Below, piece by piece: positions 1-7,137 of a DNA stretch of 64,000 nt (positions are counted from its first letter, which is position 1; every line of letters starts with the position of its first letter). The stretch covers positions 18,758-82,757 of the forward strand of contig NZ_JMCL01000031.1 of NCBI RefSeq assembly GCF_000690905.1, written 5' to 3'. Position numbers and translations under genes: made by a program. The stretch comes from Pseudomonas sp. Ant30-3 (GTDB lineage Bacteria > Pseudomonadota > Gammaproteobacteria > Pseudomonadales > Pseudomonadaceae). The notes beneath the pieces are model-generated. The model had not been told where the DNA came from. It did not search any database and was given only the letters and a program-made list of their open reading frames with translations.

Positions 1-320
1 AGCAGCGCTTGTTCGTAGCTGTGAATGCCGTGCATCCAGGCGACGAACAGGGCGCAGATGACAATCACCTGGCCGATCAGCCCGGCGGTTTTCGGCGACA
101 GGCGATCAGCGAGCATGCCCATGATGAAGCGCAGTATGGCGCCGGCCAGAATCGGCGTGGCGACCATCAGGCCGCGTTGTTGGGTGGTCAACTGCAAGTC
201 GGCGGCGATCTGCACCGCCATCGGGCCCAGCAGATACCAGACCATGAAACTCAGGTCGAAATACAGAAAGGCCGCGAACAGGGTCGGGGTATGGCCGGAT
301 TTCCAGAAGCTTGAATTCAT
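1..320 (-). CDS. nitrate/nitrite MFS transporter, N-terminal part (cut by window edge)
   Basis: This reading frame starts at the ATG ending at 320 and runs off the left edge, so about 106 residues are visible. The protein begins MNSSFWKSGHTPTLFAAFLY, has alternating hydrophobic segments typical of the first transmembrane helices of the major facilitator superfamily, and carries the helix 2-3 loop pattern RFIMGMLADRLSPKTAG, which fits the nitrate/nitrite porter (NarK/NasA) subfamily. The gene is downstream of nasS and nasT on the same strand, and a NasT-type antitermination leader precedes it. I infer that it imports nitrate for assimilation across the inner membrane. The symbol is left empty because narK, nasA and nasF are all used for such genes. 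The C-terminal part is not visible. Confidence 0.85.
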   Translation of the reverse strand, partial: MNSSFWKSGHTPTLFAAFLYFDLSFMVWYLLGPMAVQIAADLQLTTQQRGLMVATPILAGAILRFIMGMLADRLSPKTAGLIGQVIVICALFVAWMHGIHSYEQAL

Positions 321-419
321 CGCGCACCTCAGCGGTTGGTCGTCTCGAAAAGAGTCATGAGCTTGCGAGTGGGGCGCCCGCACGGCCGCACCACCGACCC
401 CGTGTCGCGGGGCCAAAAC

Positions 420-469
420 AAAAAAACGCCGCCACCCGATTCGCGGTGAGGCAAACCAGGTGAGCGACG
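420..469 (-). terminator. leader attenuator ahead of the nitrate transporter
   Basis: On the minus strand CGTCGC (469-464) and CACC (462-459) can pair with GGTG (436-433) and GCGGCG (432-427), with one G-U pair and one bulged T. A run of seven T follows at 426-420. This is an intrinsic terminator about 100 bases before the start codon. Its 5' arm reuses the 3' arm of the second hexaloop hairpin (468-465), so the two structures exclude each other. Confidence 0.7.
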
Positions 470-505
470 TCTTTGTCGTGGGTGGGGCAACCGCCGTTGG
501 TTACC
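465..505 (-). promoter_or_regulatory. dual-hexaloop ANTAR-target RNA (NasT binding leader)
   Basis: Two consecutive hairpins with six-base loops are visible. P1 (505-486) has a 7-bp stem with one G-U pair and loop AACGGC. P2 (478-465) has a 4-bp CGAC/GTCG stem and loop AAAGAC. Both loops have A at position 1 and G at position 4, the known signature of RNAs bound by ANTAR-domain antiterminators. The hairpins are 7 bases apart and P2 overlaps the terminator that follows. The ANTAR protein NasT is encoded next door at 652-1227, so I infer that NasT binding lets transcription proceed into the transporter when nitrate is present. Confidence 0.8.
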
Positions 506-520
506 TGTGGTGATTACATA

Positions 521-535
521 GCGAGATTTGTGCCA
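521..535 (-). promoter_or_regulatory. sigma-54 promoter for the nitrate transporter unit
   Basis: The minus strand carries TGGCAC at 535-530 and GC at 522-521, giving the invariant GG-N10-GC spacing of -24/-12 promoters. The -24 element is perfect and the -12 element is TCGCT rather than TTGCA. The predicted start near 509 lies only a few bases before the P1 hairpin, which supports the call. Nitrogen control through NtrC is an inference; I did not find a convincing NtrC site. Confidence 0.65.
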
Positions 536-557
536 ACAGTCTGGAACCGAGTCGTGT

Positions 558-628
558 CCTTCGCGAGCAAGCCCGCTCCCACATTTGAAATGCATTCCAA
601 GGGTGGGAGCGGGCTTGCTCGCGAAAGG
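558..628. repeat. REP-type inverted repeat
   Basis: Arms at 558-582 and 603-628 are reverse complements apart from one extra base and carry the GGGAGCGGGCTTGCTCGCGA core that recurs through the window. It lies between nasT and the transporter promoter and may help to separate the two transcripts. Confidence 0.85.
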
Positions 629-651
629 GCCGTTGCAGACGCCACAGGGCT

Positions 652-1227
652 TCAGCCCAGCAACTCGCTCATCGCAATAATTTGCTCCGCCACCTGAATC
701 AGCTTCTGCTGGCGACTCATCGCCTGACGGCGCATCAGGGTGTAGGCCTCTTCTTCATTGCACGCTTTCATCTTCATCAGCATGCCCTTGGCCAGTTCGA
801 TGCGCTTGCGCTCGGCCAGTTGCTGGTCGCGGGCATGCAGTTGCGCACGCAAAGCCTGGTCGCTTTCGAAGCGTGCCATGGCGACGTCGAGAATCGGCTG
901 TAAACGTTGTGCGTGAATACCCTCGACGATGTAGGCACTGACCCCGGCCTTGATCGCCTGGCGCATCACATTCGGGTCGTGCTCGTCGGTAAACATTACG
1001 ATCGGCCGCGGTTGGTCGCGGGAAACCAACACCACTTGCTCCATCACGTCCCGGCTCGGTGACTCGGTATCGATCAGAATCACGTCCGGGCGCACCGTTT
1101 CGACGCGCGCGGGCAGGTCGATGGTCAGGCCGGACTCGTCGATCACCTCGAACCCGGCTTCCATCAGCGCCGCTTTCAGGCGCCCGACTTTTTTCGCAGT
1201 GTCGTTGATCAGCAGGATACGCAGCAT
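652..1227 (-). CDS. nasT: NasT, ANTAR-domain nitrate response antiterminator
   Basis: The 191-residue protein has an N-terminal receiver-like domain (about 1-125, starting MLRILLINDTAKK, with the ILIDTESPS strand near residue 50) and a C-terminal ANTAR RNA-binding domain (about 130-190, including AERKRIELAKGMLM and EEAYTLMRRQAM). This is the layout of NasT, which binds hexaloop RNA hairpins in nitrate-assimilation leaders and prevents termination. NasS holds NasT inactive without nitrate. The gene starts 15 bases after nasS ends and is surely cotranscribed. Targets are visible at 465-505 and 2516-2556. The length is normal for the family. Confidence 0.93.
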   Translation of the reverse strand: MLRILLINDTAKKVGRLKAALMEAGFEVIDESGLTIDLPARVETVRPDVILIDTESPSRDVMEQVVLVSRDQPRPIVMFTDEHDPNVMRQAIKAGVSAYIVEGIHAQRLQPILDVAMARFESDQALRAQLHARDQQLAERKRIELAKGMLMKMKACNEEEAYTLMRRQAMSRQQKLIQVAEQIIAMSELLG

Positions 1228-1242
1228 GTTCGCAATCTCCTG

Positions 1243-2454
1243 TCAGCGGCGGGCGAGAAGGGCGGAGCTGTCGCTCAGGGCGTGCAGCTTGAAGCTCTGG
1301 GCATACGCGACGGGGTCGGAGCCGTCCCAGATTTTGCCGTCGATCAACTGGCTGCTGCGCATGTCCGCCACGTTGGCAGCAACCCCGACAGCGGTGGCGG
1401 CCTCCCGGTACAGGTCCAGTTGCTGCACGTGCCGGGCCACCGCGAGGTAGTCCGGATCGTCGCGCAACAATCCCCAGCGGCGGAACTGGGTCATGAACCA
1501 CATGCCGTCCGACAGATAAGGCAGATTGACCTCGCCATTACCGTGGAAGCGCAGCGCGTGGGGGTCCTGCCAGCGATTGCCGAGACCGTCGTCATAATCG
1601 CCGAGCAGGCGTGGTTCGATGCAGTCGAGCGGTGCGTCGAGGAACTCCGGCGCGCTCAGCAACTGCGCAGTGCTGCGACGATTCTCGGTGCTTTGTTCGA
1701 TAAAGCGGCTCGCTTCGAGAATCGCCATCACCAGCGCGCGCGCGGTGTTGGGGTATTGCTCGACAAAGGCGCGGGTGCATCCCAGCACCTTCTCTGGATG
1801 ATCCGGCCAGAGGGTCTGCGTGGTCGCCATGGTGAACCCGAGGTTGTGTTGTACTGCGCTGGCAGACCAGGGCTCGCCAACGCAAAAGCCATCGATGCGC
1901 CCGGCCTGCAGGTGCGCGACCATTTGCGGCGGCGGCACCACCACGCTGGTGACATCGTGCAGTGGATGAATGCCCTGGCTCGCGAGCCAGTAATACAGCC
2001 ACATGGCGTGGGTGCCGGTCGGGAAGGTCTGGGCGAAGGTCAGTTTTGGGCGAGTTTGGTGCACGTGTCGTTCCAGTGCTTCAGGACCGGTCACGCCCAG
2101 CGCTTGCAAGCCATGGGACAGATTGATGCTCTGGCCGTTCTGGTTCAGGCCCATCAACACGGCCATATCAGTGCAGGCCACGCCGCCGATGCCTAGGTGC
2201 ACCGCGTAGATCAAACCGTACAGGCTGTGCGCGGCGTCGAGTTCGCCACTGACCAGTTTGTCGCGCAGGTTGGCCCAGGACGACTGACGCTTGAGATTCA
2301 AGCTCAGCCCATAGGGCTGAGCGAAGCCCTGGGTGGCTGCGACCACCAGCGAGGCGCAGTCGCTGAGGGCCATGAAGCCGAGGTTGATTTCGGTCTTTTC
2401 CGGGGCGTCGCTGCCGTTGACCCAGGCCAACGGGCCGGCTGTGGTTTGTTTCAT
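1243..2454 (-). CDS. nasS: NasS, nitrate-sensing periplasmic-type binding protein
   Basis: The 403-residue protein belongs to the NrtA-like nitrate-binding family: it opens MKQTTAGPLAWVNGSDAPEK, has the early INLGFMALSDCASLVVA strand typical of this fold, and lacks a signal peptide, as expected for the cytoplasmic sensor NasS. I chose the ATG ending at 2454 because a GGAAGG ribosome site sits just before it and because a terminator and hexaloop leader occupy 2470-2556; the longer frame to 2583 would run through these. NasS sequesters NasT and releases it on nitrate binding. It is followed at 15 bases by nasT. The leader suggests that the operon is itself controlled by NasT. Confidence 0.92.
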   Translation of the reverse strand: MKQTTAGPLAWVNGSDAPEKTEINLGFMALSDCASLVVAATQGFAQPYGLSLNLKRQSSWANLRDKLVSGELDAAHSLYGLIYAVHLGIGGVACTDMAVLMGLNQNGQSINLSHGLQALGVTGPEALERHVHQTRPKLTFAQTFPTGTHAMWLYYWLASQGIHPLHDVTSVVVPPPQMVAHLQAGRIDGFCVGEPWSASAVQHNLGFTMATTQTLWPDHPEKVLGCTRAFVEQYPNTARALVMAILEASRFIEQSTENRRSTAQLLSAPEFLDAPLDCIEPRLLGDYDDGLGNRWQDPHALRFHGNGEVNLPYLSDGMWFMTQFRRWGLLRDDPDYLAVARHVQQLDLYREAATAVGVAANVADMRSSQLIDGKIWDGSDPVAYAQSFKLHALSDSSALLARR

Positions 2455-2469
2455 GAGCAAACACCTTCC

Positions 2470-2520
2470 AAAAAAAACGCCGTCCCAGGCTCCCGCGAGA
2501 ACCGAGCCTTGTGACGACGC
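2470..2520 (-). terminator. leader attenuator ahead of nasS
   Basis: On the minus strand GCGTCGTC (2520-2513) pairs with GACGGCGT (2484-2477) and an inner stem AGGCTC/GAGCCT (2509-2504 with 2492-2487) stacks inside. Eight T follow directly at 2477-2470. It is a strong intrinsic terminator 16 bases before the nasS ATG. Its 5' arm overlaps the second hexaloop hairpin. Confidence 0.78.
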
Positions 2521-2556
2521 CATTGTCTTTCGACTCATCCCGTCGTTGGCATGAGT
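2516..2556 (-). promoter_or_regulatory. dual-hexaloop ANTAR-target RNA ahead of nasS
   Basis: P1 (2556-2533) has an ACTCAT/ATGAGT stem, one G-G mismatch, a CC/GG stem and loop AACGAC. P2 (2527-2516) has a GAC/GTC stem and loop AATGGC. Both loops show A at position 1 and G at position 4. The P2 loop and 3' arm lie inside the 5' arm of the following terminator, so folding of P2 should block termination. The arrangement copies the one upstream of the nitrate transporter and implies that NasT feeds back on nasST. Confidence 0.72.
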
Positions 2557-2573
2557 GCTGATGCAGTGACTGG

Positions 2574-2589
2574 TGCAAGGCATATGCCA
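2574..2589 (-). promoter_or_regulatory. sigma-54 promoter for nasST
   Basis: The minus strand reads TGGCATATGCCTTGCA, matching TGGCACGNNNNTTGCW at all key bases except two in the -24 flank, with exact GG-N10-GC spacing. The predicted start near 2563 lies about 7 bases before the first hexaloop hairpin, the same geometry as at the transporter promoter. The site lies 94 bases from the divergent pyrD start. Confidence 0.72.
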
Positions 2590-2682
2590 GTGCCGGTGGA
2601 TTTAGCTGCGTGCCTCGCGCACGACGGTGATGCCCGGCTATAATCGCCGCCTCATTTCGCCGCACTCGAGACCACGCCGCCC

Positions 2683-3702
2683 ATGTACTCCCTGGCCCGT
2701 CAGCTGTTGTTCAAACTTTCCCCGGAAACCTCCCACGATCTGTCCCTGGACTTGATTGGCGCGGGCGGGCGTTTGGGCCTCAACGGCATGCTCAGCAAGG
2801 CGCCAGCGAAAATGCCGGTGACCGTCATGGGCCTGGATTTTCCGAACCCGGTGGGGCTGGCGGCCGGTCTGGACAAGAACGGCGCGGCCATCGACGGTTT
2901 CGCGCAACTGGGTTTCGGTTTTGTCGAAATCGGCACCATCACTCCGCGTGCGCAGCCGGGTAATCCGAAACCACGGATTTTCCGTCTGCCGGAAGCCGAG
3001 GCGATCATCAACCGCATGGGCTTCAACAACCTTGGCGTCGATCACTTGCTGGCGCGGGTGGCAGCTGCAAAATACAAAGGTGTGCTGGGCATCAACATCG
3101 GCAAGAATTTCGATACGCCGGTCGAACGTGCTGTCGATGATTACCTGATCTGCCTGGACAAGGTTTACGCCCACGCCAGTTACGTCACGGTCAACGTCAG
3201 CTCGCCAAATACGCCGGGGCTGCGCAGCCTGCAGTTCGGCGATTCGCTCAAGCAACTGCTGGCCGACCTTGCTACCCGCCGCGCGGAACTGGCCTTGCGT
3301 CACGGCAGACATGTGCCGTTGGCCATCAAGATCGCCCCGGACATGATCGACGAGGAAACTGCGCAGGTCGCGCAGGCGCTGATCGAAACCGGAATGGACG
3401 CGGTGATCGCGACCAACACCACCCTGAGTCGCGTCGGCGTCGAAGGCATGGAGCACGGTGATGAGGCGGGCGGCCTTTCCGGTGCGCCGGTGCGCGAGAA
3501 GAGCACGCACACCGTTAAGGTGTTGGCGTCGGAGTTGGCCGGGCGCTTGCCGATCATTGCCGTGGGCGGCATTACCGAAGGCAGGCACGCCGCCGAGAAA
3601 ATCGCCGCGGGTGCGAGCCTGGTGCAGATTTATTCCGGTTTCATCTACAAAGGCCCGGCGTTGATTCGTGAGTCCGTGGATGCGATAGCGGCACTGCGCT
3701 GA
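2683..3702 (+). CDS. pyrD: dihydroorotate dehydrogenase, quinone-dependent (class 2)
   Basis: The 339-residue enzyme oxidises dihydroorotate to orotate in pyrimidine synthesis, passing electrons to membrane quinone. The N-terminal amphipathic helix region ([20 protein letters not shown]) is the membrane-association segment of class 2 enzymes. The FMN barrel follows, with [15 protein letters not shown] near residue 65, [11 protein letters not shown] near 171 holding the catalytic serine, and the phosphate-binding end AVGGI and [10 protein letters not shown]. The length matches the E. coli enzyme (336). It is a single gene divergent from nasST and followed by a REP element. Confidence 0.97.
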   Translation: MYSLARQLLFKLSPETSHDLSLDLIGAGGRLGLNGMLSKAPAKMPVTVMGLDFPNPVGLAAGLDKNGAAIDGFAQLGFGFVEIGTITPRAQPGNPKPRIFRLPEAEAIINRMGFNNLGVDHLLARVAAAKYKGVLGINIGKNFDTPVERAVDDYLICLDKVYAHASYVTVNVSSPNTPGLRSLQFGDSLKQLLADLATRRAELALRHGRHVPLAIKIAPDMIDEETAQVAQALIETGMDAVIATNTTLSRVGVEGMEHGDEAGGLSGAPVREKSTHTVKVLASELAGRLPIIAVGGITEGRHAAEKIAAGASLVQIYSGFIYKGPALIRESVDAIAALR

Positions 3703-3704
3703 TC

Positions 3705-3855
3705 TGTAGCAGCTGCCGAGCTTGCGAGGCTGCGTCCGGCTGCGAAGTAGTCGTAAGTTCTGCACCCACGGTTCATCAGATTGATCGCATTGGCTGGTTT
3801 CACGGCGGCGTCGCCGCCGGACGCAGCCTCGCGGTGCTCGACAGCTGCTACATGT
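3705..3855. repeat. long REP-type inverted repeat
   Basis: The arms CTGTAGCAGCTGCCGAG and GCTCGACAGCTGCTACA, with inner GGCTGCGTCCGG and CCGGACGCAGCC, form an imperfect palindrome of about 150 bases after pyrD. The same family recurs at 29968-30110. Confidence 0.8.
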
Positions 3856-3873
3856 GACCGCGTTTCCAAAGCA

Positions 3874-3901
3874 TAAAAAAGGGCTCCTCGAAGGAGCCCT
3901 T
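3874..3901 (-). terminator. rmf terminator
   Basis: AGGGCTCCT and AAGGAGCCCT form a perfect stem with a two-base loop. Six T follow on the minus strand (AAAAAA at 3875-3880 on plus), so it ends the rmf transcript. Confidence 0.88.
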
Positions 3902-3985
3902 GGGCCGAAGCCCGCCGCCCGGATGGGGCGTGCGTGGTAAGTCGTTACGTAATCAGATTGTCGTGTCGGAGTGTTAAGCCCTGTG

Positions 3986-4201
3986 TCAGCCGACGGCGTG
4001 AAGTTCGTTGAGTCTGTGGATTCCCGCAGTGCCGGTCATACCGTCCCAGTTGTCGCCGCGTCCTTCTCGCCAGCCGTTAATCCAGGCTTGACGTACCGAC
4101 GGTAGAGTAAATGGGCAAAGCTCACGGGATTTGCCACCAACGCCATATTGATATCCGCGCAAAAATGCTCTTTCCAACGGATCACGCTTAAGTCTTCTCA
4201 T
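3986..4201 (-). CDS. rmf: ribosome modulation factor
   Basis: This 71-residue basic protein (MRRLKRDPLERAFLRGYQYG...) matches ribosome modulation factor, which dimerises 70S ribosomes into inactive 100S particles in stationary phase. The conserved core RDPLERAFLRGYQYGVGGKS and the WINGWREGRGDNWDGMTG stretch are intact. The length is slightly above that of E. coli Rmf (55). The ATG ending at 4201 follows GAGGG. A leader rich in hairpins lies upstream (4241-4332) and a terminator lies downstream. It is an isolated single gene. Confidence 0.95.
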   Translation of the reverse strand: MRRLKRDPLERAFLRGYQYGVGGKSRELCPFTLPSVRQAWINGWREGRGDNWDGMTGTAGIHRLNELHAVG

Positions 4202-4730
4202 AGGGTGTTGCCCTCACTTGTTGACTGTATTTATCGCGTTGACCTCGAATTGAGGTCTGGCAGAAAATCTCTGCCGTTGGGGCTCGCTGCCGGCGTCGCG
4301 AGCCAAGGTGTTGACGCCGTTGCGACGTCAACCTGTGTTGAGTTCTAACCAATGAGTCACACAGATGGAATGATCGTTTTGTCATAAGCACGTAACCATT
4401 AAGGTGCTATGGCCATAAGTAACATGATGTTCGGTGCAGGTTTATTGGCCAAACCCCGGTATGATCGGCCCCCACGGTAAATGACAGGTTCAAACCTTTA
4501 ACGAGAATCGCTCGTGTTGCTGCGAGTATTATTCGACGAAGGGTCGCTTTATTAGATTTTGTTGCATCACGCTTTTTATCTGCCTGTGCATCTAAGCTCA
4601 TTTGACCCGAGCAGCACGGGTGGGACGGCACACCTTCGTGCCACGCGGGCGCTCTTCAAGAAAAGCGCCTGATTGAAAACCGGGCCGGCAATGCGTTGCC
4701 GGTCCACTAGCCAAAGGCTCTGGAATCACC
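4202..4730. other. 529-base gap between rmf and rlmL with structured leaders, no gene
   Basis: I find no credible coding frame here; one 74-codon minus frame (4407-4631) has no recognisable sequence and no ribosome site. The rmf side holds three inverted repeats: GACCTC/GAGGTC at 4241-4257, GGCAGA/TCTGCC at 4259-4275 and GTTGACG/CGTCAAC at 4310-4332. The rlmL side holds four: ACCCG/CGGGT at 4605-4621, GGCAC/GTGCC at 4627-4642, GGCGCT/AGCGCC at 4648-4669 and CCGGCAA/TTGCCGG at 4685-4702. The middle is AT-rich and probably holds promoters, but I could not fix a -10/-35 pair. Confidence 0.6.
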
Positions 4731-7001
4731 ATGTCCGATCGTTTCGAACTCTTCCTCACTTGCCCAAAAGGCCTTGAAGGCCTGCTCATTGAGGAAGCCG
4801 TCGGGCTTGGCCTTGAAGAAGCGCGCGAGCACACCTCTGCCGTGCGCGGCATGGCCACCATGGAAACTGCCTATCGTCTGTGCCTGTGGTCGCGTCTGGC
4901 AAACCGGGTGCTGCTGGTGCTCAAGCGTTTCCCGATGAAGGACGCCGAGGACCTGTACCACGGCGTGCTCGACATCGAATGGCAAGACCACATGCTCAAC
5001 GACGGCACCCTGGCCGTTGAGTTCAGCGGGCACGGCTCGGGCATCGACAACACGCACTTTGGCGCCTTGAAGGTCAAAGACGCGATCGTCGACAAACTGC
5101 GTACGCCGCAAGGCGATCGTCCTTCCATCGACAAACTCAACCCGGACCTGCGCATTCACCTGCGTCTGGACCGTGGCGAAGCCATTTTGTCTCTCGACCT
5201 TTCCGGCCACAGCCTGCACCAGCGCGGATATCGTCTGCAGCAGGGCGCTGCGCCGTTGAAGGAAAACCTCGCGGCCGCGATTCTGATTCGCTCGGGCTGG
5301 CCGCGCATTGCCGCCGACGGTGGCGCGCTGGCTGACCCGATGTGCGGTGTCGGCACGTTCCTGGTCGAAGCGGCGATGATCGCCGCCGACATGGCGCCGA
5401 ACCTGCGTCGCGAGCAGTGGGGCTTTACCGCCTGGCTGGGCCACGTCCCGGCACTGTGGAAAAAGCTTCACGAAGAAGCCACCGAGCGTGCCGCTGCCGG
5501 TCTGGCCAGACCACCGCTGTGGATTCGTGGCTACGAAGCTGATCCGCGCCTGATTCAACCGGGCCGCAACAACGTCGAACGTGCCGGCCTGAGCGAGTGG
5601 ATCAAGATCTACCAAGGCGAAGTCGGCACCTTTGAGCCGCGTCCGGACCAGAACCAGAAAGGCCTGGTCATCTGCAACCCGCCGTACGGCGAGCGTCTGG
5701 GCGATGAAGCGAGTTTGCTTTACCTCTACCAGAACCTGGGCGAACGTCTGCGTCAGGCCTGCCTTAACTGGGAAGCCGCCGTTTTCACCGGCGCGCCGGA
5801 CCTGGGCAAGCGCATGGGCATCCGCAGTCACAAACAGTATTCGTTCTGGAACGGCGCGCTGCCGTGCAAACTGCTGCTGATCAAGGTTACGCCGGATCAG
5901 TTTGTCACCGGTGAGCGTCGCACCCCGGAACAGCGTCAGGTCGAGCGAGAGCAGGCCGAAGTCGAAGTCGCCGACAACGACGTGGCGCCGGGCAAATACG
6001 AGAAATACAACAAGAACGGCAACCCGATCAAACCGGCCCCGGTGGTGATCGAGCAACCGCGCTTGAGCGAAGGCGGGCAAATGTTTGCCAACCGTTTGCA
6101 GAAAAATCTCAAGGCGCTGGGCAAGTGGGTCAAGCGTGAAGGCATCGATTGCTATCGCATCTACGATGCCGACATGCCTGAATACTCGATGGCCATCGAC
6201 CTGTACCACGATTGGGTCCACGTGCAGGAATACGCTGCGCCAAAATCCATTGATCCGGAAAAAGCCTCGGCGCGCATGTTCGATGCCTTGGCTGCGATTC
6301 CGCAAGCGTTGAACGTCGACAAGAGCCGCGTGGTGGTCAAGCGCCGCGAACGTCAAAGTGGCACCAAGCAATACGAGAGACAGGCCGCCCAGGGCAAATT
6401 TGTCGAGGTCAACGAAGGTGGCGTCAAGCTGCTGGTCAACCTCACCGATTACCTCGACACCGGCCTGTTCCTCGATCACCGGCCAATGCGCTTGCGGATT
6501 CAGAAGGAAGCAGAGGGCAAGCGCTTCCTCAATCTGTATAGCTACACCGCGACCGCCAGCGTGCATGCCGCCAAAGGTGGCGCGCGCAGCACCACCAGTG
6601 TCGACCTGTCGAAGACCTATCTGGACTGGGCGCGACGCAACCTGTCGCTGAACGGTTTCTCTGACAAGAACCGTCTGGAGCAGGGCGATGTGATGGTCTG
6701 GCTGGACGCCTGCCGTGATGAGTTCGACCTGATCTTCATCGATCCGCCGACGTTCTCCAACTCCAAGCGCATGGAAGGGATTTTCGACGTGCAGCGCGAT
6801 CAGGTGCAATTGATCGACCTGGCCATGGCGCGTCTGGCGCCGGGTGGTGTGCTGTATTTCTCCAACAACTTCCGTAAGTTTGAGCTTGAGCCGAACCTGA
6901 CCGAACGCTACGCCGTGGAAGAAATCACGGCCAAGACCATCGATCCGGATTTCGCCCGTAACGGCAAGATCCATCGGGCCTGGAAAATAATGGCACGTTA
7001 A
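4731..7001 (+). CDS. rlmL: bifunctional 23S rRNA methyltransferase RlmKL (m2G2445 / m7G2069)
   Basis: The 756-residue protein matches the fused RlmL-RlmK enzyme of gammaproteobacteria, which methylates two guanines in the 23S peptidyl-transferase region. The N-terminal half has a THUMP domain (about 45-155) and the RlmL catalytic fold, with LADPMCGVGTFLVEAA near 202 and the catalytic loop ICNPPYGERLG near 313. The C-terminal half has the RlmK fold, with FLNLYSYTATASVHAAKGGA near 600 and LIFIDPPTFSNSKRM near 667. The length is normal. It stands alone, preceded by a leader with four successive hairpins and followed by a perfect 17-bp-arm palindrome. Confidence 0.96.
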   Translation: MSDRFELFLTCPKGLEGLLIEEAVGLGLEEAREHTSAVRGMATMETAYRLCLWSRLANRVLLVLKRFPMKDAEDLYHGVLDIEWQDHMLNDGTLAVEFSGHGSGIDNTHFGALKVKDAIVDKLRTPQGDRPSIDKLNPDLRIHLRLDRGEAILSLDLSGHSLHQRGYRLQQGAAPLKENLAAAILIRSGWPRIAADGGALADPMCGVGTFLVEAAMIAADMAPNLRREQWGFTAWLGHVPALWKKLHEEATERAAAGLARPPLWIRGYEADPRLIQPGRNNVERAGLSEWIKIYQGEVGTFEPRPDQNQKGLVICNPPYGERLGDEASLLYLYQNLGERLRQACLNWEAAVFTGAPDLGKRMGIRSHKQYSFWNGALPCKLLLIKVTPDQFVTGERRTPEQRQVEREQAEVEVADNDVAPGKYEKYNKNGNPIKPAPVVIEQPRLSEGGQMFANRLQKNLKALGKWVKREGIDCYRIYDADMPEYSMAIDLYHDWVHVQEYAAPKSIDPEKASARMFDALAAIPQALNVDKSRVVVKRRERQSGTKQYERQAAQGKFVEVNEGGVKLLVNLTDYLDTGLFLDHRPMRLRIQKEAEGKRFLNLYSYTATASVHAAKGGARSTTSVDLSKTYLDWARRNLSLNGFSDKNRLEQGDVMVWLDACRDEFDLIFIDPPTFSNSKRMEGIFDVQRDQVQLIDLAMARLAPGGVLYFSNNFRKFELEPNLTERYAVEEITAKTIDPDFARNGKIHRAWKIMAR

Positions 7002-7007
7002 CACCAC

Positions 7008-7050
7008 AATGAACTGCAGGAGCGGCCAGTGGACGCTCCTGCAGTTCATT
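7008..7050. terminator. 17-bp-arm palindrome after rlmL
   Basis: AATGAACTGCAGGAGCG (7008-7024) and its exact reverse complement (7034-7050) flank a 9-base loop. There is only a short T tract afterwards (ATTTCT), so it may act as a terminator or as an mRNA-end stabiliser. Confidence 0.7.
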
Positions 7051-7137
7051 TCTGTGCTGGTCAAATTAGTGGCTAATAGCTATAACTCAATCATGGCCAA
7101 TGGGCTTTTCCGGCACCTGGCGTTATGAGTTGCCTCT

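Noticed and set aside
2600..2640. NtrC site between pyrD and nasS
   Set aside because: A CAC-N4-GTG pair is present but the spacing is wrong for GCACC-N5-GGTGC.
4407..4631. A 74-codon minus-strand frame in the rmf-rlmL gap
   Set aside because: No ribosome site, no recognisable sequence, and it runs through the leader hairpins of rlmL.
4707..7064. A 785-codon open frame on the minus strand opposite rlmL
   Set aside because: It mirrors rlmL codon by codon, has no recognisable domain and no ribosome site; the rlmL product is clear. High GC makes such antisense frames common.
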